A stretch of 64,000 nucleotides of DNA from Micromonospora sp. WMMD1120 (GCF_029626235.1 NZ_JARUBO010000005.1:6854001-6918000); one strand, 5' to 3'. Shown: positions 17,367 to 27,473, numbered from the stretch's first letter. The notes: a model not told the origin generated them from the sequence alone. Translations and numbers: made by a program.

Positions 17367-18326
17367 TCAGAAGGTGAGGACCAGGCGTCCGCGGACGCCG
17401 CCCGCCTCGAAACGCCGGTGGGCCTCGGCCGCCTCGGCGGCGGGCATGGTCGCGGCCAGGCGCGGGGTGAGCACACCAGCCTCCGCAAAGCGCCGGATCG
17501 CGTCGAGTTTGCCGGTCCGTCCCGCGTAGTCGGGGACGAACGGCGCGACCATCGTGATTCCCCGCAGGTCGTCGATCCGGTAGCCGCCGGGCTCTCCCGC
17601 GCTGCGGAACCGGGCGAAGCGTCCGCCATCGCGGACGGCGGCAAGCAGGTCCGGCCCGAGCAACGCCACGTCGGCGATCGCGTCGACGCCGTGCGGACGG
17701 CGGGCCAGAATCGCCTCGGTCACCCCCGGCCCGCGCGCGACGATCTCCGCCGCCCCGAGCGAGCGGACCAGCGGCTCGTCGGCGGGCGCGGCGTCGGCGA
17801 TCACGACCAGCCCGAGGTGGGTGGCCAACTGCACCAGATAGCCGCCGAGAATCCCGGCAGCCCCGGTCACGGCGAGCACCGAGCCCGAAGCGAGGGCAAG
17901 CTGGTCAAGCGCGAGCAACGCGGTGAGCCCGTTCATCGGCAGCGTGGCCGCGGCCGGATGGTCGACACCCGCCGGCGCGGGAACCACCCAGCCCGCCGGC
18001 AGCACCTTGTACTCGGCGTAGCCGCCCGCCGCCGTCCCGATCGGCTGCACCATCGCCATCACCGGCGTGCCGATGCCGAGCGGGGTCTCGGTGCCCGGGC
18101 CGATCTCGTCGACCACTCCGGCGATCTCCATGCCGGGCACGTACGGCGTCGGCACCCCGGCGAGCGCTTGGGCGTGCACGCCGGCTCGGACCAGCGTGTC
18201 CGCCGGATTCACCGCGGCAGCGTGCACGCGTACCCGAACGTCACCGGGCCCGGCGTGCGGTTCCGGCAGGTCGATGACGCGCAGCACGTCCGGTCCGCCG
18301 AACTCGTAGAAACCAACCGTACGCAC
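17367..18326 (-). CDS. NADP-dependent oxidoreductase (MDR family, quinone oxidoreductase-like)
   Basis: A 319-residue zinc-free medium-chain reductase. The N-terminal GroES-like part (RTVGFYEFGGPDVLRVIDLP, then VHAAAVNPADTLVRAG) is followed by a Rossmann part with VTGAAGILGGYLVQLA. The catalytic zinc cysteines of alcohol dehydrogenases are absent. The GTG start at 18326 has AAGGGG upstream. It likely reduces quinones or enones; in comparable loci an HxlR regulator and an SDR form an electrophile-stress module, which is an inference here. Confidence 0.9.
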   Translation of the reverse strand: MRTVGFYEFGGPDVLRVIDLPEPHAGPGDVRVRVHAAAVNPADTLVRAGVHAQALAGVPTPYVPGMEIAGVVDEIGPGTETPLGIGTPVMAMVQPIGTAAGGYAEYKVLPAGWVVPAPAGVDHPAAATLPMNGLTALLALDQLALASGSVLAVTGAAGILGGYLVQLATHLGLVVIADAAPADEPLVRSLGAAEIVARGPGVTEAILARRPHGVDAIADVALLGPDLLAAVRDGGRFARFRSAGEPGGYRIDDLRGITMVAPFVPDYAGRTGKLDAIRRFAEAGVLTPRLAATMPAAEAAEAHRRFEAGGVRGRLVLTF

Positions 18327-18347
18327 GGGCCCAACCCCTTCATGTGT

Positions 18348-18514
18348 GGTACCTCACATACACCTGGTACCGAATGAGTACCGGTATGCGAGTCTGCTCC
18401 CCACGCCGGGAGTCGACAAGAAGGCACTTCGACCTGCCCAGGTATCACTGGGTGAACCACATCCCGCAGCGCGACCGCAGGGGCTCACCGACAACCTGGT
18501 ATCGCTCGTATACT
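18348..18514. promoter_or_regulatory. Divergent promoter region with repeated GGTAYC elements
   Basis: GGTACC occurs at 18348-18353 and 18366-18371, GTACC at 18378-18382, and GGTATC twice more towards 18500. ACCTGGTA is repeated near 18363 and 18494. TATACT at 18509-18514 is a good -10 for the HxlR gene. A start about seven bases later would fall on its ATG, suggesting a leaderless mRNA. Confidence 0.45.
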
Positions 18515-18521
18515 GGCCGGC

Positions 18522-18929
18522 ATGGCATCGCCCGGCACCACCACCATCACCCCGACCAGCGCCCCCGACCACTCTCCTGCCGCCAACTGCGAACAGCGTC
18601 GCGCCCTGATCCGCGACGTGCTCGAACGGATCGGCGACAAGTGGTCCGTGGTCGTCATCTGCCAACTGGGCCACGGCACCCGACGATTCAACGAGCTGCG
18701 TCGGCAGAGCGACCCCATTACCCAACGGATGCTCAGCGCGACGCTACGTGGACTGGAGCGGGACGGGTTGGTGACCCGGACCGTGCACGACAGCAAACCA
18801 CCGCGCGTCGACTACACGCTCACGCCCCGCGGCCTCAGCCTCCTTGACGTCGTCCGGGGCCTGGCGAGTTGGGCAGAGGGCAACGTCACCGACATCCTGG
18901 CCTCCCGGGCGCTCTTCGACGGCCGGTAG
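18522..18929 (+). CDS. HxlR-family winged-helix regulator
   Basis: A 135-residue protein with the HxlR signature: an N-terminal Cys (AANCEQRRALIRDVLERIGDKW), then RFNELRRQSDPITQRMLSATLRGLERDGL and the wing RVDYTLTPRG. The single Cys in its usual HxlR place can act as a thiol sensor in relatives. It is divergent from the MDR/SDR operon, the usual arrangement for local control. Probably leaderless (TATACT ends seven bases before the ATG). Confidence 0.9.
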   Translation: MASPGTTTITPTSAPDHSPAANCEQRRALIRDVLERIGDKWSVVVICQLGHGTRRFNELRRQSDPITQRMLSATLRGLERDGLVTRTVHDSKPPRVDYTLTPRGLSLLDVVRGLASWAEGNVTDILASRALFDGR

Positions 18930-19087
18930 GTCGAACGCCCCTGCCTCGGGCGGCCACGGGCGTTCGACCTCCCGCAGCGCCACCGTGCGCAATCGGGTGA
19001 TCTGCTGGTACGCGGGATCGACGACCATCGCGCAGAACGCGCGAACACGCGGTGAGCATGCAGTTACTTGAATACTTGGACTGCGGC

Positions 19088-19126
19088 TACTCTCGTGTCC
19101 TGTGCCGGGAAGGCGTCTGGGGAGGG
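19088..19126 (+). promoter_or_regulatory. Possible -10 and ribosome binding site of the Wadjet operon
   Basis: TACTCT at 19088-19093 may be the -10, with TTACTT 18 bases upstream. GGGGAGGG at 19119-19126 is an excellent Shine-Dalgarno sequence nine bases before a TTG codon at 19136. It decides the start of the first gene. Confidence 0.45.
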
Positions 19127-19135
19127 CCTACCGAT

Positions 19136-20722
19136 TTGCCGACCAACTCACGACACGTCACTGGTCCGGACGGCGACGATTCGCAGAATTTCGACGTTCA
19201 GGTCACCGACTCTCGGCGGGCGATGGCCTACCTGGTGGCGCCGGGCTCGGACGACTACATCCGGATCATGTCGGTGCTCGAGTCGTCGGTGACCGACCTG
19301 ACGCCCGCCGAGGTAGCGCTCCTGGTCTCCGCCGATGGGCCGGTCATGCCCGAGGGCGTGGTCCAGGCACGACTCGACAAACTGAAGGACTGGACGGCGG
19401 CTACCGGCCGAGCGGATCCCTCGAGGATTCGGCGGCATGCCGACATCTTGGCGCGCAACTGGCGGTGGACGGCCACCCCGGCCGGCCGTCAGGTGCACCG
19501 CTTCTACACCTCGGTGCTGGCCGCTACCCCCACGATGCGGGAGATTCCGCTACCCAGCCTGGCCCGGATCGTCGAGTCGATCGAACAACTGGCCCACGAG
19601 CTGGCTCTGCCCCGCCGTGACGACGGCAGGACCGCGGAACTCATCGGGCGACTGTTCACCGCCCACGACGATCTTGACGCGTCCCTGGTCGGCGCGGAGG
19701 ACAGCCTGTCCGGCCTGGCCGACCGGTTCGACCTGGACCGCGACGCGACAGCGGAACTCAAAGGACTGCTGGTCGACTACGCCACCCACGTCGCCGGTGA
19801 ACTCGAACGTGGTGCCCAACGCGTCCACGACGTGCTGAACCGGCTACTGCGGCCGCACTTCAGCGTCCTCGCCGAGATCGCGGTGGCTCAGTCGCAGGCC
19901 CGGGCACTGATCGAGCGCGGGGCGCTCACCGCGTCCAAGGGTGGCCGGGTCACCGACTGGGACGGGCTGGCGGCCTGGTGCGACCCGCACACCGGACGGT
20001 CGAGCCGGTTCGCGTTGCGGTTGGTCCGCGCGTTGCCCGGAATGCACGCCAACCTGCGCCGTCTGCACAGCTCAGCCGGGTACGCGACGGGCCGGGCGCG
20101 GGCGTTGCTTCTGGCCAGGGCGTGCCTTGATCCCCGGTACGGCACGGCGATCCTGCAAGCAGCCACCGGGGATCATCCGTGGCGCAAGCTGTACGGGGAA
20201 GCGGACGACGCCGACCTGTCCACCAACCCGGGATGGCGTTCCGGGCCGCTGGTCGAGCTGCCCGAGTTGCTGCGCACCACCGGCCGCACCGGCGCTCGCG
20301 GACGTGCCCCGGCGGCCCGCGACGACGCCGCCGCGCGGGCGGCGGTGCAGGCGGCTCGGCAGCAGCGGATGGCCGAGCATGCGGCGGCGATCGAGGAGAT
20401 CCTCAACGAAGCGCCGGGCGGCGTGTTGTCGGTGCGTGCCGCGCAGGTGGCTCTGGCCGCGCTGATGACCGCGGTCCGGACCGGGCTCGTGCCCGGCACG
20501 AACGACCGGCGGACCGGCACCCGCGACGGACTCGCCTGCACGCTGTTTCACACCGGCTCCGGCACCGGGTTGCTGGCCGCGCCGACCTGGCGGGTCATCC
20601 TCCCCGGGCGCTTTCCCGTCTTCCACCTGCCGGGCCAGTGGGTCGGGGCGCCCCGGCCGACCAGCCCCGACCCGTCCCGCCACGTTCCGGCCAGAGTCGA
20701 GCAGATTCCGGGTGCGGCATGA
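19136..20722 (+). CDS. jetA: Wadjet JetA (TIGR02677, DUF2397)
   Basis: A 528-residue protein matching the DUF2397 family, the kleisin-like subunit of the SMC-type Wadjet complex. The conserved opening MAYLVAPGSDDYIRIMSVL starts about 30 residues in. A winged-helix-like start (TPAEVALLVSAD), a long helical middle and the C-terminal RRTGTRDGLACTLF follow the family layout. Type II Wadjet senses and cleaves or clears closed-circular plasmid DNA. The TTG at 19136 is chosen for its strong Shine-Dalgarno; GTG 19052 and ATG 19223 are alternatives. The stop overlaps jetB (ATGA). Confidence 0.9.
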   Translation: MPTNSRHVTGPDGDDSQNFDVQVTDSRRAMAYLVAPGSDDYIRIMSVLESSVTDLTPAEVALLVSADGPVMPEGVVQARLDKLKDWTAATGRADPSRIRRHADILARNWRWTATPAGRQVHRFYTSVLAATPTMREIPLPSLARIVESIEQLAHELALPRRDDGRTAELIGRLFTAHDDLDASLVGAEDSLSGLADRFDLDRDATAELKGLLVDYATHVAGELERGAQRVHDVLNRLLRPHFSVLAEIAVAQSQARALIERGALTASKGGRVTDWDGLAAWCDPHTGRSSRFALRLVRALPGMHANLRRLHSSAGYATGRARALLLARACLDPRYGTAILQAATGDHPWRKLYGEADDADLSTNPGWRSGPLVELPELLRTTGRTGARGRAPAARDDAAARAAVQAARQQRMAEHAAAIEEILNEAPGGVLSVRAAQVALAALMTAVRTGLVPGTNDRRTGTRDGLACTLFHTGSGTGLLAAPTWRVILPGRFPVFHLPGQWVGAPRPTSPDPSRHVPARVEQIPGAA

Positions 20723-21918
20723 CGACCGGCGCGAAGGCGTGGCGGCAACGCCGGACCGATGCCCCGGAAACCGCTGCCGAGACGGCCACGGTGCTGCGGC
20801 AGCTCATGGTCCAGCCTTGGCTGGTCGCGGGCCGGGACGACGTGGCGATCGCGGCCGTACGCCGCAACGAGGCCGCGATCCGTGAGGTGCTCGGCCGGCT
20901 GGGCTGGGTCCTGGTAGCCGAACGGGACTTCGTCCGGCTGCGGAAATCTCCCCCAGTGCGCCGCGACGCCTGGGCCGCTACCGGGCCCACACCCTTGACC
21001 AGCTCATGGTTCTTTCTGCTGGTCGCCGCCGCAGAGTCCCTGCCACCGCGGGTGAGCATCGGACAGCTGATCGCCGCCGCCCGCAGCGCCGCCGCCGAGG
21101 CCGAGATCCCGGCGGCCGACGACATGCCCCAGCGATACGCGATCCTGGCCGCCGTCAAACTTCTGGAACAGCGCGGCGTCGTGGAGAGCCTCGACGGTGA
21201 TCTCAACCTCCTGCTGCGCGAGAACGACCCGCCGGTGCTGCTGGCGGTGCACCACCATCGTCTGGTGCACGTCATCGCGAACTTCGGTACGGCCGACCCG
21301 GTTGCCGACCCGGCGGGCTGGCTGCATCAGGTCGTACGGGAGAGCGACCCGGCGCGGCGGATGCGCCGCAAGCTCGTCGACGACACCGCCGTCTACGCCA
21401 TCGACCTGGACCCCGACGAGGCCGACTGGCTGTCACGCCGGGTCCGCGGCGACGATGGCCTGCCGCTGGCCGAGGCTTTCGGCCTGCACTTGGAACGCCG
21501 GGCCGAGGGTGCCGCGTTCGTGGTGCCGGCCGACGCGTTCCGCTCCCGCGACGCGCTCGGCGACCGGCCCTTCCCCGGCGGCGGCACCGTCGCCCACGCC
21601 GCGGTGTTGCTCTGCGACCTCGCCGAGTCCGACGGGATGGTCGCCGCCGAACGACCCGGCTGGCGCGGCATCGCCGACGACGACGTGCTGCGCCACCTGA
21701 CGACCCTCGCCGCGAAATACGCCGGGCAAGGCTGGGCCGCCGAACACGTCGCCGCACCGGCCGGGCTGGCAGTCGACGTGGCGGCGCTGCTCGCCGGCGT
21801 GAACCTCCTGCGTGTCGAAACCGGCATGTGGTGGTTCGCCCCGCCGGCGGGCCGCTGGGCGCGGCCCCGCGAGCCACGGCGCGAGCAGGCACGCAAGGAC
21901 ACCCATGGCATCGGTTGA
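20719..21918 (+). CDS. jetB: Wadjet JetB (TIGR02678, DUF2398)
   Basis: A 399-residue DUF2398 protein, the winged-helix KITE-like subunit expected to bridge the kleisin-like JetA and the SMC-like JetC. Motifs seen: ETATVLRQLMVQPWLVAG, VLVAERDFVRLRK, FFLLVAAAESLPPRVS and a C-terminal AGVNLLRVETGMWWF. The ATG overlaps the jetA stop by four bases and its end overlaps jetC by 14 bases, so the operon is translationally coupled throughout. No catalytic residues are expected. Confidence 0.92.
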   Translation: MTTGAKAWRQRRTDAPETAAETATVLRQLMVQPWLVAGRDDVAIAAVRRNEAAIREVLGRLGWVLVAERDFVRLRKSPPVRRDAWAATGPTPLTSSWFFLLVAAAESLPPRVSIGQLIAAARSAAAEAEIPAADDMPQRYAILAAVKLLEQRGVVESLDGDLNLLLRENDPPVLLAVHHHRLVHVIANFGTADPVADPAGWLHQVVRESDPARRMRRKLVDDTAVYAIDLDPDEADWLSRRVRGDDGLPLAEAFGLHLERRAEGAAFVVPADAFRSRDALGDRPFPGGGTVAHAAVLLCDLAESDGMVAAERPGWRGIADDDVLRHLTTLAAKYAGQGWAAEHVAAPAGLAVDVAALLAGVNLLRVETGMWWFAPPAGRWARPREPRREQARKDTHGIG

Positions 21919-24900
21919 CGAACTGTCGCTGTTCGGCGACGATCTGGTGGCGCCGGCCGGGCACCCGCAGCGATTCACCACGCGGTGGCGGCTGGTCGGC
22001 GCCGGCTTGTCGAACGTGTGGCGCTACGGCGACCTGCTCCTGACCGCACCCAGCGGCCGGCTGTTGCTGCGCGGCCCGAACGGCACCGGCAAGACGACCG
22101 CCCTGGAAGCCCTGTGGCCGTACCTGCTGGACCTCAACGCGCAGCGGCTGGCGGCCGGCAAAGCACGGCCGACCTCACTGGCACTGCTGATGCGGGAAGG
22201 CGCCGACGGTCACCGTCGCCGCTGCGGATATCTGTGGCTGACCTTCGCGGCGCCGGGCGGTGACGGCGTCCGCTCCTACGGCGTACGGCTGATGTTCAGT
22301 GAGAGCGGATCCCCGGCGGTCCGGGTCGTGCCGTTCACCGCTGCGGGCGTACCGCTGAAGGACTTCGCTCTTTATGGTCCGAACCGGGCGGCGCTGTCGA
22401 ACGAGCAGTTCGGCGACACCATCGCCGCGGCCGGCGGCATTGTGTTCGACGATGAGGATTCCTACGTCGCTCACCTCGCGACACATGTGTGGCGGACCGC
22501 CGACCGACCGCTGATCGAACTCGCCAACCGGGTGCGTTCGGTGCGCAATCCGAGCCTGCTCGGCGACGTGTCCCCCAAGGCCGCCGCGGATGCGCTCCGG
22601 GAAGCGCTGCCCGGCGTATCCGACGAAGTGGTCACCGCCACCGCCGAAGCCCTCGCCGAGTCCGAGGCAACCCGGGCGGCCTTCCAACGTGACCGCGACG
22701 CCGCCGCCGCGCTCGAACGTTTCGCCGAGGCATGGGCCGGACACGTCATCGACGTTGTCGGCGGCGCCCACACCGCCGTGACCTCCGCGCGGCGTGCTGT
22801 CCGCGACGCCGAACGCAACCTGGCCCGGGTGGCCAGCAGCGAGCAGGCAGCGTTCGGGGACCACGAGCATGCGGTGACCCGAGGGAAGGACCTCAAACGT
22901 CAGGCCGCCGAGCTTGACGTGATGATACGTGCGCTGGAGGAGTCCGAGTCCTATCAGGCGGCCGGTCGGCTCGCCGAGATGCAGAAGCGGGTCGATGCCG
23001 AGAACCGTGCCGCGGCTGCGGAGCGATCCAAGTTCGCCGAGTCCGTGGCCGCGAGCAGGTCCCGGGCGGAGAACCTGCGGGCCACGGCCGCCGAGATCAT
23101 CGCCGACCTCGACGACCTGGTGGGTGAAGCCGCCGCCGTCGACAACCGTGCCACTCCAGATCATCCGCTACTGACCTGTACCAGCAACCCACGGCCCGTC
23201 TTCCACCTCGACGAGACATCCCTCGACGCCGGTCAGACCGCCGTCATCCGGGCCGAGCCGGCGCGAGCCGCGACGCTCGCCGGCCTGTGGCGCGAATTCG
23301 CCGCCGGTCACCGCCGCAGCGGCAACGATGCCGGCCTCGCGCTGACCGACCGGCGCGAGACCGATGACGCCGAACGCGAAGCCGCCGACCAAGCGCCCGT
23401 CACGGCCCGCGCCCGGGGGGCTGCCGACGCCGCTCAGCGGCAGCTGTCCGCCGAAACCGCAAAAACACGGCGGGCGCTTCGCGACCTGGCCGATGCCATC
23501 GACACCTGGTACGCCGACCATCACGAACTGGCAATCCTGGTCGGCGCCGGATGGTACCGCGACGACGCCGACCTTCTCGGCACTGACGAGCCCGCCCAGA
23601 TCCTCACCAACATCGACGTCATCGCCCACACCGTCAGGCAGGCCGGCGCAGCCGCCGTTGCGGATTTGAAGCACCGCGCCAGGGTCGCTGGCGCGGAGGC
23701 GACTCGTTTGACCAGGGCCGCCGAGGAGATCCGCGGCGAAGCACGTATGCTGCGTGCCGGCAAGCTACTGCCGGTCCCCCGGCCCGAGTGGGCCGGTCCT
23801 GCACCCGACGGCCACGCCTTTGCCGACGCGGTCGACTGGCACCCGGCCGTCATCAACCCCGACGAGCGGGCATTGATCGAGACCGCACTGGCCGCCAGTG
23901 GCCTGCTCGGCGCCGCGCTGCACGCCGACGGCGTACGGTCCGACAGGTGGCACATCGATTCGACCGGCGAACCTGTCACTCCGAACCTCGCCAGCGTGCT
24001 GATCATCGACCCGGACCATCCCCAGTCCCAGATCGCCGAACGAGTACTGCATCGCGTTGCCGTCAACGACACCAGCACCCCGTCGGCCGGACTCGTCATC
24101 GGCCGCGACGGCACCTACACCGCCGGACCCGTACGCGGCCGGCCACCTCACCTGGCGACCGCCGAGCACGTCGGCGCGGCCCAGCGGCGAGCCGCCGCCC
24201 TCGCCCGCGCCGACGCCCTGGACGTCGAGGCGGCCGGCCTCGATATGCAGGCCACCGAGCACCAACAGACCGCTCAACGTGCATTCAGCGACGCCGACCA
24301 CGTGCGGGCGGCACTCAGCGACTTCCCGAAAAGCACCGCCGCCGGCCGGGCCGAGGCCGTCCGCGCAGCCGCCGCCACCCGGGCCGGCGAAACCCGCCGC
24401 GTCGCCGACACCGCAGCCGAACTCGCCGCCCAGCTCACCGAGACCTCAGAAACGTTGCGCCTCGCCTGGGAACAACGAACCCGCGCACGCCATCTACCGA
24501 TCGGCATCGTCGAGCTCCAACAGCTTCGCGCCGACGGCGAACGCCGCGCCCGCGACCTCGACGCCAAGGCCAAGAAGCTACAGCAACGCGTGATGCCCCG
24601 ACTGGACCGGCTTGCCGCCACCGCCGGCGAGGACCAGGAACACAACGAACGGCTGAACCGTCAGCACGCCGACGCCACCGTCATCGTCGAGCGCGCCACC
24701 CGACTGGCCGCCGAGCACGAAGCACTGGTCCGCGCGATCGGCCTCGACGCCGCGACCGCCCTGGCCCGACATGCCGAGGCGAGAGGCCGCCGCGACAACC
24801 TCGACGGTGAACTGGGCGCTGCCGCAAAAGCCGTGACCGAGGCAGAGAACCGCGTCCGGGAGCTCGGCTTCGAGAAACGAGGAGCCGAGCAACGCATCGA

Positions 24901-25972
24901 GGACGCCGCTCCGCCACTGGCGGCAGCGCTGCGCCGGGTACGGGTGCTGCTCGACGTCAACGGAGTGTCGGCGCTGCTGTCGGTCCGGCCGAACCAAGAC
25001 GATCTGATCGACGCGCTCGGATCCGCCGTCGCCGGTAAGCGCACCATCAGTCAACGTCTGCTCCGCGAGCGCTACGACACCTGCCGTACCGAACTGGCCG
25101 GCCTGTGGACGCTCGACCCCGGCGACACCGTCGAAAACCTCGACACCTACCTGCTCACCCACGACGGTGTCGGCTACGCCCCACCGGACGCCGCCGACGC
25201 CGGCCGGCAACTGCGCGACCGCGCCCAGCAGGCCCTCAACCGCGCCGAGGAATCAGCGCTCCGCGACTTCGTGATCGGTCGCCTGCCCCTGGCCATCGGA
25301 ACCGCGTGGGTCCACATCGAGGACTGGGTCCAGGCCGTCAACCGCAAGATGCGCAACGCCTCCGCGTCGTCCGGTGTCGGCGTCCGCATCGCCCGCTCCC
25401 TGTCCAAGGACCTCACCGCCGCCGAAGCCACCGTGCACCGACTCGCCTGCACCCGCACCACCCTCACCGCCGCCGAACAGACCGAAGTCGGCGAAGCCCT
25501 GCAAGCCCTCATCGCGGCAGCGCCCGGAGCGACCATGGCCGAACAACTCACCCATGCCATCGACGTCCGGCAGTGGCTCGACATCTCCTACGAAATCGTG
25601 CGCCCCGACGGACAGACACACCGCTGGACCTCCAAGACCGGACTGTCCGGCGGCGAACGCCGACTCGTCGTGCTGGCCCCCATGCTCGCCGCCGTCGCCG
25701 CCTACTACGACCAGCTCGGCCCGACCGGGCTACGCCTGACCGCCCTCGACGAAGTTCCCGCCGAGGTCGACGAACGCGGCCGCGAAGGCCTCGCCCGGTA
25801 CCTGGCCGAACTCGACCTCGACCTGATCTGCACCAGCTACCTGTGGGACGGCGCACCCGGCGCGTGGGACGGCATCGACGCCTGGGACCTCGAAGCCGGC
25901 CCCGACACCACGGTGGTCGCCTTTCCGATGCTCGTCCGCGGACTCCACCGGCTGCCCGAGGACCCCGCATGA
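21905..25972 (+). CDS. jetC: Wadjet JetC, SMC-like ATPase (TIGR02680)
   Basis: A 1355-residue SMC/RecN-like ATPase. Walker A GPNGTGKTT is at 57-65. Long Ala/Glu/Arg-rich coiled coils fill about 250-450 and 750-1100, around a hinge-like middle. The ABC signature LSGGERR starts near 1247, followed by Walker B LTALDEV with an acidic Glu and a D-loop-like AEVD. In Wadjet this motor extrudes plasmid DNA and loads the nuclease. The ATG at 21905 (MASVDELSLFGDD) fits the family; upstream starts only add jetB antisense-like sequence. Intact, with no frameshift seen. Confidence 0.94.
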   Translation: MASVDELSLFGDDLVAPAGHPQRFTTRWRLVGAGLSNVWRYGDLLLTAPSGRLLLRGPNGTGKTTALEALWPYLLDLNAQRLAAGKARPTSLALLMREGADGHRRRCGYLWLTFAAPGGDGVRSYGVRLMFSESGSPAVRVVPFTAAGVPLKDFALYGPNRAALSNEQFGDTIAAAGGIVFDDEDSYVAHLATHVWRTADRPLIELANRVRSVRNPSLLGDVSPKAAADALREALPGVSDEVVTATAEALAESEATRAAFQRDRDAAAALERFAEAWAGHVIDVVGGAHTAVTSARRAVRDAERNLARVASSEQAAFGDHEHAVTRGKDLKRQAAELDVMIRALEESESYQAAGRLAEMQKRVDAENRAAAAERSKFAESVAASRSRAENLRATAAEIIADLDDLVGEAAAVDNRATPDHPLLTCTSNPRPVFHLDETSLDAGQTAVIRAEPARAATLAGLWREFAAGHRRSGNDAGLALTDRRETDDAEREAADQAPVTARARGAADAAQRQLSAETAKTRRALRDLADAIDTWYADHHELAILVGAGWYRDDADLLGTDEPAQILTNIDVIAHTVRQAGAAAVADLKHRARVAGAEATRLTRAAEEIRGEARMLRAGKLLPVPRPEWAGPAPDGHAFADAVDWHPAVINPDERALIETALAASGLLGAALHADGVRSDRWHIDSTGEPVTPNLASVLIIDPDHPQSQIAERVLHRVAVNDTSTPSAGLVIGRDGTYTAGPVRGRPPHLATAEHVGAAQRRAAALARADALDVEAAGLDMQATEHQQTAQRAFSDADHVRAALSDFPKSTAAGRAEAVRAAAATRAGETRRVADTAAELAAQLTETSETLRLAWEQRTRARHLPIGIVELQQLRADGERRARDLDAKAKKLQQRVMPRLDRLAATAGEDQEHNERLNRQHADATVIVERATRLAAEHEALVRAIGLDAATALARHAEARGRRDNLDGELGAAAKAVTEAENRVRELGFEKRGAEQRIEDAAPPLAAALRRVRVLLDVNGVSALLSVRPNQDDLIDALGSAVAGKRTISQRLLRERYDTCRTELAGLWTLDPGDTVENLDTYLLTHDGVGYAPPDAADAGRQLRDRAQQALNRAEESALRDFVIGRLPLAIGTAWVHIEDWVQAVNRKMRNASASSGVGVRIARSLSKDLTAAEATVHRLACTRTTLTAAEQTEVGEALQALIAAAPGATMAEQLTHAIDVRQWLDISYEIVRPDGQTHRWTSKTGLSGGERRLVVLAPMLAAVAAYYDQLGPTGLRLTALDEVPAEVDERGREGLARYLAELDLDLICTSYLWDGAPGAWDGIDAWDLEAGPDTTVVAFPMLVRGLHRLPEDPA

Positions 25973-27222
25973 CGCCGCAATGCCCCTGGTGTACGGGCGA
26001 CTGCGCCGGCGTCAACGACGCGCCCCTGCGCGGCGAGAACCTGGACTGGCTCTGGCAACGGCTCGCCGACGTCGGTGACCGGCGCGGCGACCAGGACCTG
26101 ATCACCGGCACCGCCGCAGTCACCGCCCCGGCCGACGCCATGCAACGAGCCGCCGTCACCGGCCTGGTGGGCGGCCGTACACCGCGAGCCGGACAAACCA
26201 TCAGAGTGGATCTGAGCGCACTCACCGCCCGGCTGCAGGCTCATGATCCGCGCCTGAAGCCCGGCATGCTCGCCGCCCACACTGCTGGCCGCAGCCTCGG
26301 CGAACGGATCCGCGGCAATGCCGAACGCCGAGACGCCCTCGAACACCTGCGACGACACGCCCTCAACGCCATCGACTGCGAAGGCGAATTCTGGCCTGCC
26401 CTGCACCGGGCCGGCTGGGTCGCGAGGCTGCTGGCCACCAGCAACCGTGAACAGATCGTCGACCAGGCCGCGGCAGTCATCGCCGCCCTACCCGCACCCG
26501 GTGAACGGCTCGACCGGCGGCGGCTGGCCGACACCGTCACCGGCTTCCCGCACGCCCTGGACAGCGGCACCCTGCCCGGACTGGTCCTGGCCATCCTCAC
26601 CGCCACCGGCCGCGTCCCCACCGGGCTGCCACCGCGTGCCGCCTGGGCCGCCGCCGGCGTCGACTGCGACGACCTCACCGGCGGACTACTCGCCCTCGGC
26701 ATCCACCCGGCCGGCTGGTCCCTGCCAACCGGCACCGTCGTCACCCTTCCACCGCGCGAGCTCGCCCGCTGCACCTGGCCCGAACCCCCACAGCCCGGTG
26801 CCCGGGTGTTCGTCACCGAAAACCCTTCCGTCGTAACCGCCGCCGCAGACCTCGGCAACGACGCACCAGTCCGGTTGCTGTGCACCGTGGGCACACCGTC
26901 CGCACTTGAGGTCGATGCCATCGGACGACTCGCCGGCGCCGGCTGGCAGGTAGCCGTCCGCGCCGACTTCGACCAGGCCGGACTGCAACACGTGGCCACC
27001 CTGCTCGCCGGCATCCCCTCCGCGGTTCCCTGGCGAATGACGGCAGCCGACTACTTGAGCAGCCTCACCAGCCCCGCGCACGGACGGACCCAACTGGATA
27101 CGGCCGCCCTGCCCACGACAGCCTGGGATCCGAACCTGCACGAGGCTATGACCGAGTCCGGATGCGCGGCGTACGAGGAAAGCCTCATCGATGAACTCCT
27201 TGACGACTTGCTCAAGCACTGA
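25969..27222 (+). CDS. jetD: Wadjet JetD nuclease (TIGR02679, DUF2399 TOPRIM)
   Basis: A 417-residue protein with an N-terminal DUF3323-like region and a C-terminal TOPRIM nuclease domain. The expected acidic residues are visible: Glu284 in FVTENPSV and the D-x-D pair Asp333/Asp335 in RADFDQAG. In Wadjet, JetD cuts the DNA that JetABC has reeled in. The ATG overlaps the jetC stop by four bases. The N-terminus has CPWCTGDC, a possible zinc site. All four subunits are intact, so the system could be active. Confidence 0.93.
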   Translation: MTPQCPWCTGDCAGVNDAPLRGENLDWLWQRLADVGDRRGDQDLITGTAAVTAPADAMQRAAVTGLVGGRTPRAGQTIRVDLSALTARLQAHDPRLKPGMLAAHTAGRSLGERIRGNAERRDALEHLRRHALNAIDCEGEFWPALHRAGWVARLLATSNREQIVDQAAAVIAALPAPGERLDRRRLADTVTGFPHALDSGTLPGLVLAILTATGRVPTGLPPRAAWAAAGVDCDDLTGGLLALGIHPAGWSLPTGTVVTLPPRELARCTWPEPPQPGARVFVTENPSVVTAAADLGNDAPVRLLCTVGTPSALEVDAIGRLAGAGWQVAVRADFDQAGLQHVATLLAGIPSAVPWRMTAADYLSSLTSPAHGRTQLDTAALPTTAWDPNLHEAMTESGCAAYEESLIDELLDDLLKH

Positions 27223-27473
27223 GCGGCGGTCTCGTGGGGCCTCGATCGATTCACTGGTCATGCATTGGCATCGTGGCGGGGCGGGGACCTGCGGGCAGGA
27301 CGGCGGGTACGAGTGGACCGACGAGGTGTTCCTTCGGTCGGATAGGTCGTGTCATGACCGAACAACCTCATTCAGCGATAAGGCGCGACACGTCAGAGGC
27401 GGCCTGATGCCCTTCAGCGGCGTAATGCCGAGATTAATCTGGGATTTGGCGGAAAGAATTGTATGATTAGCGC

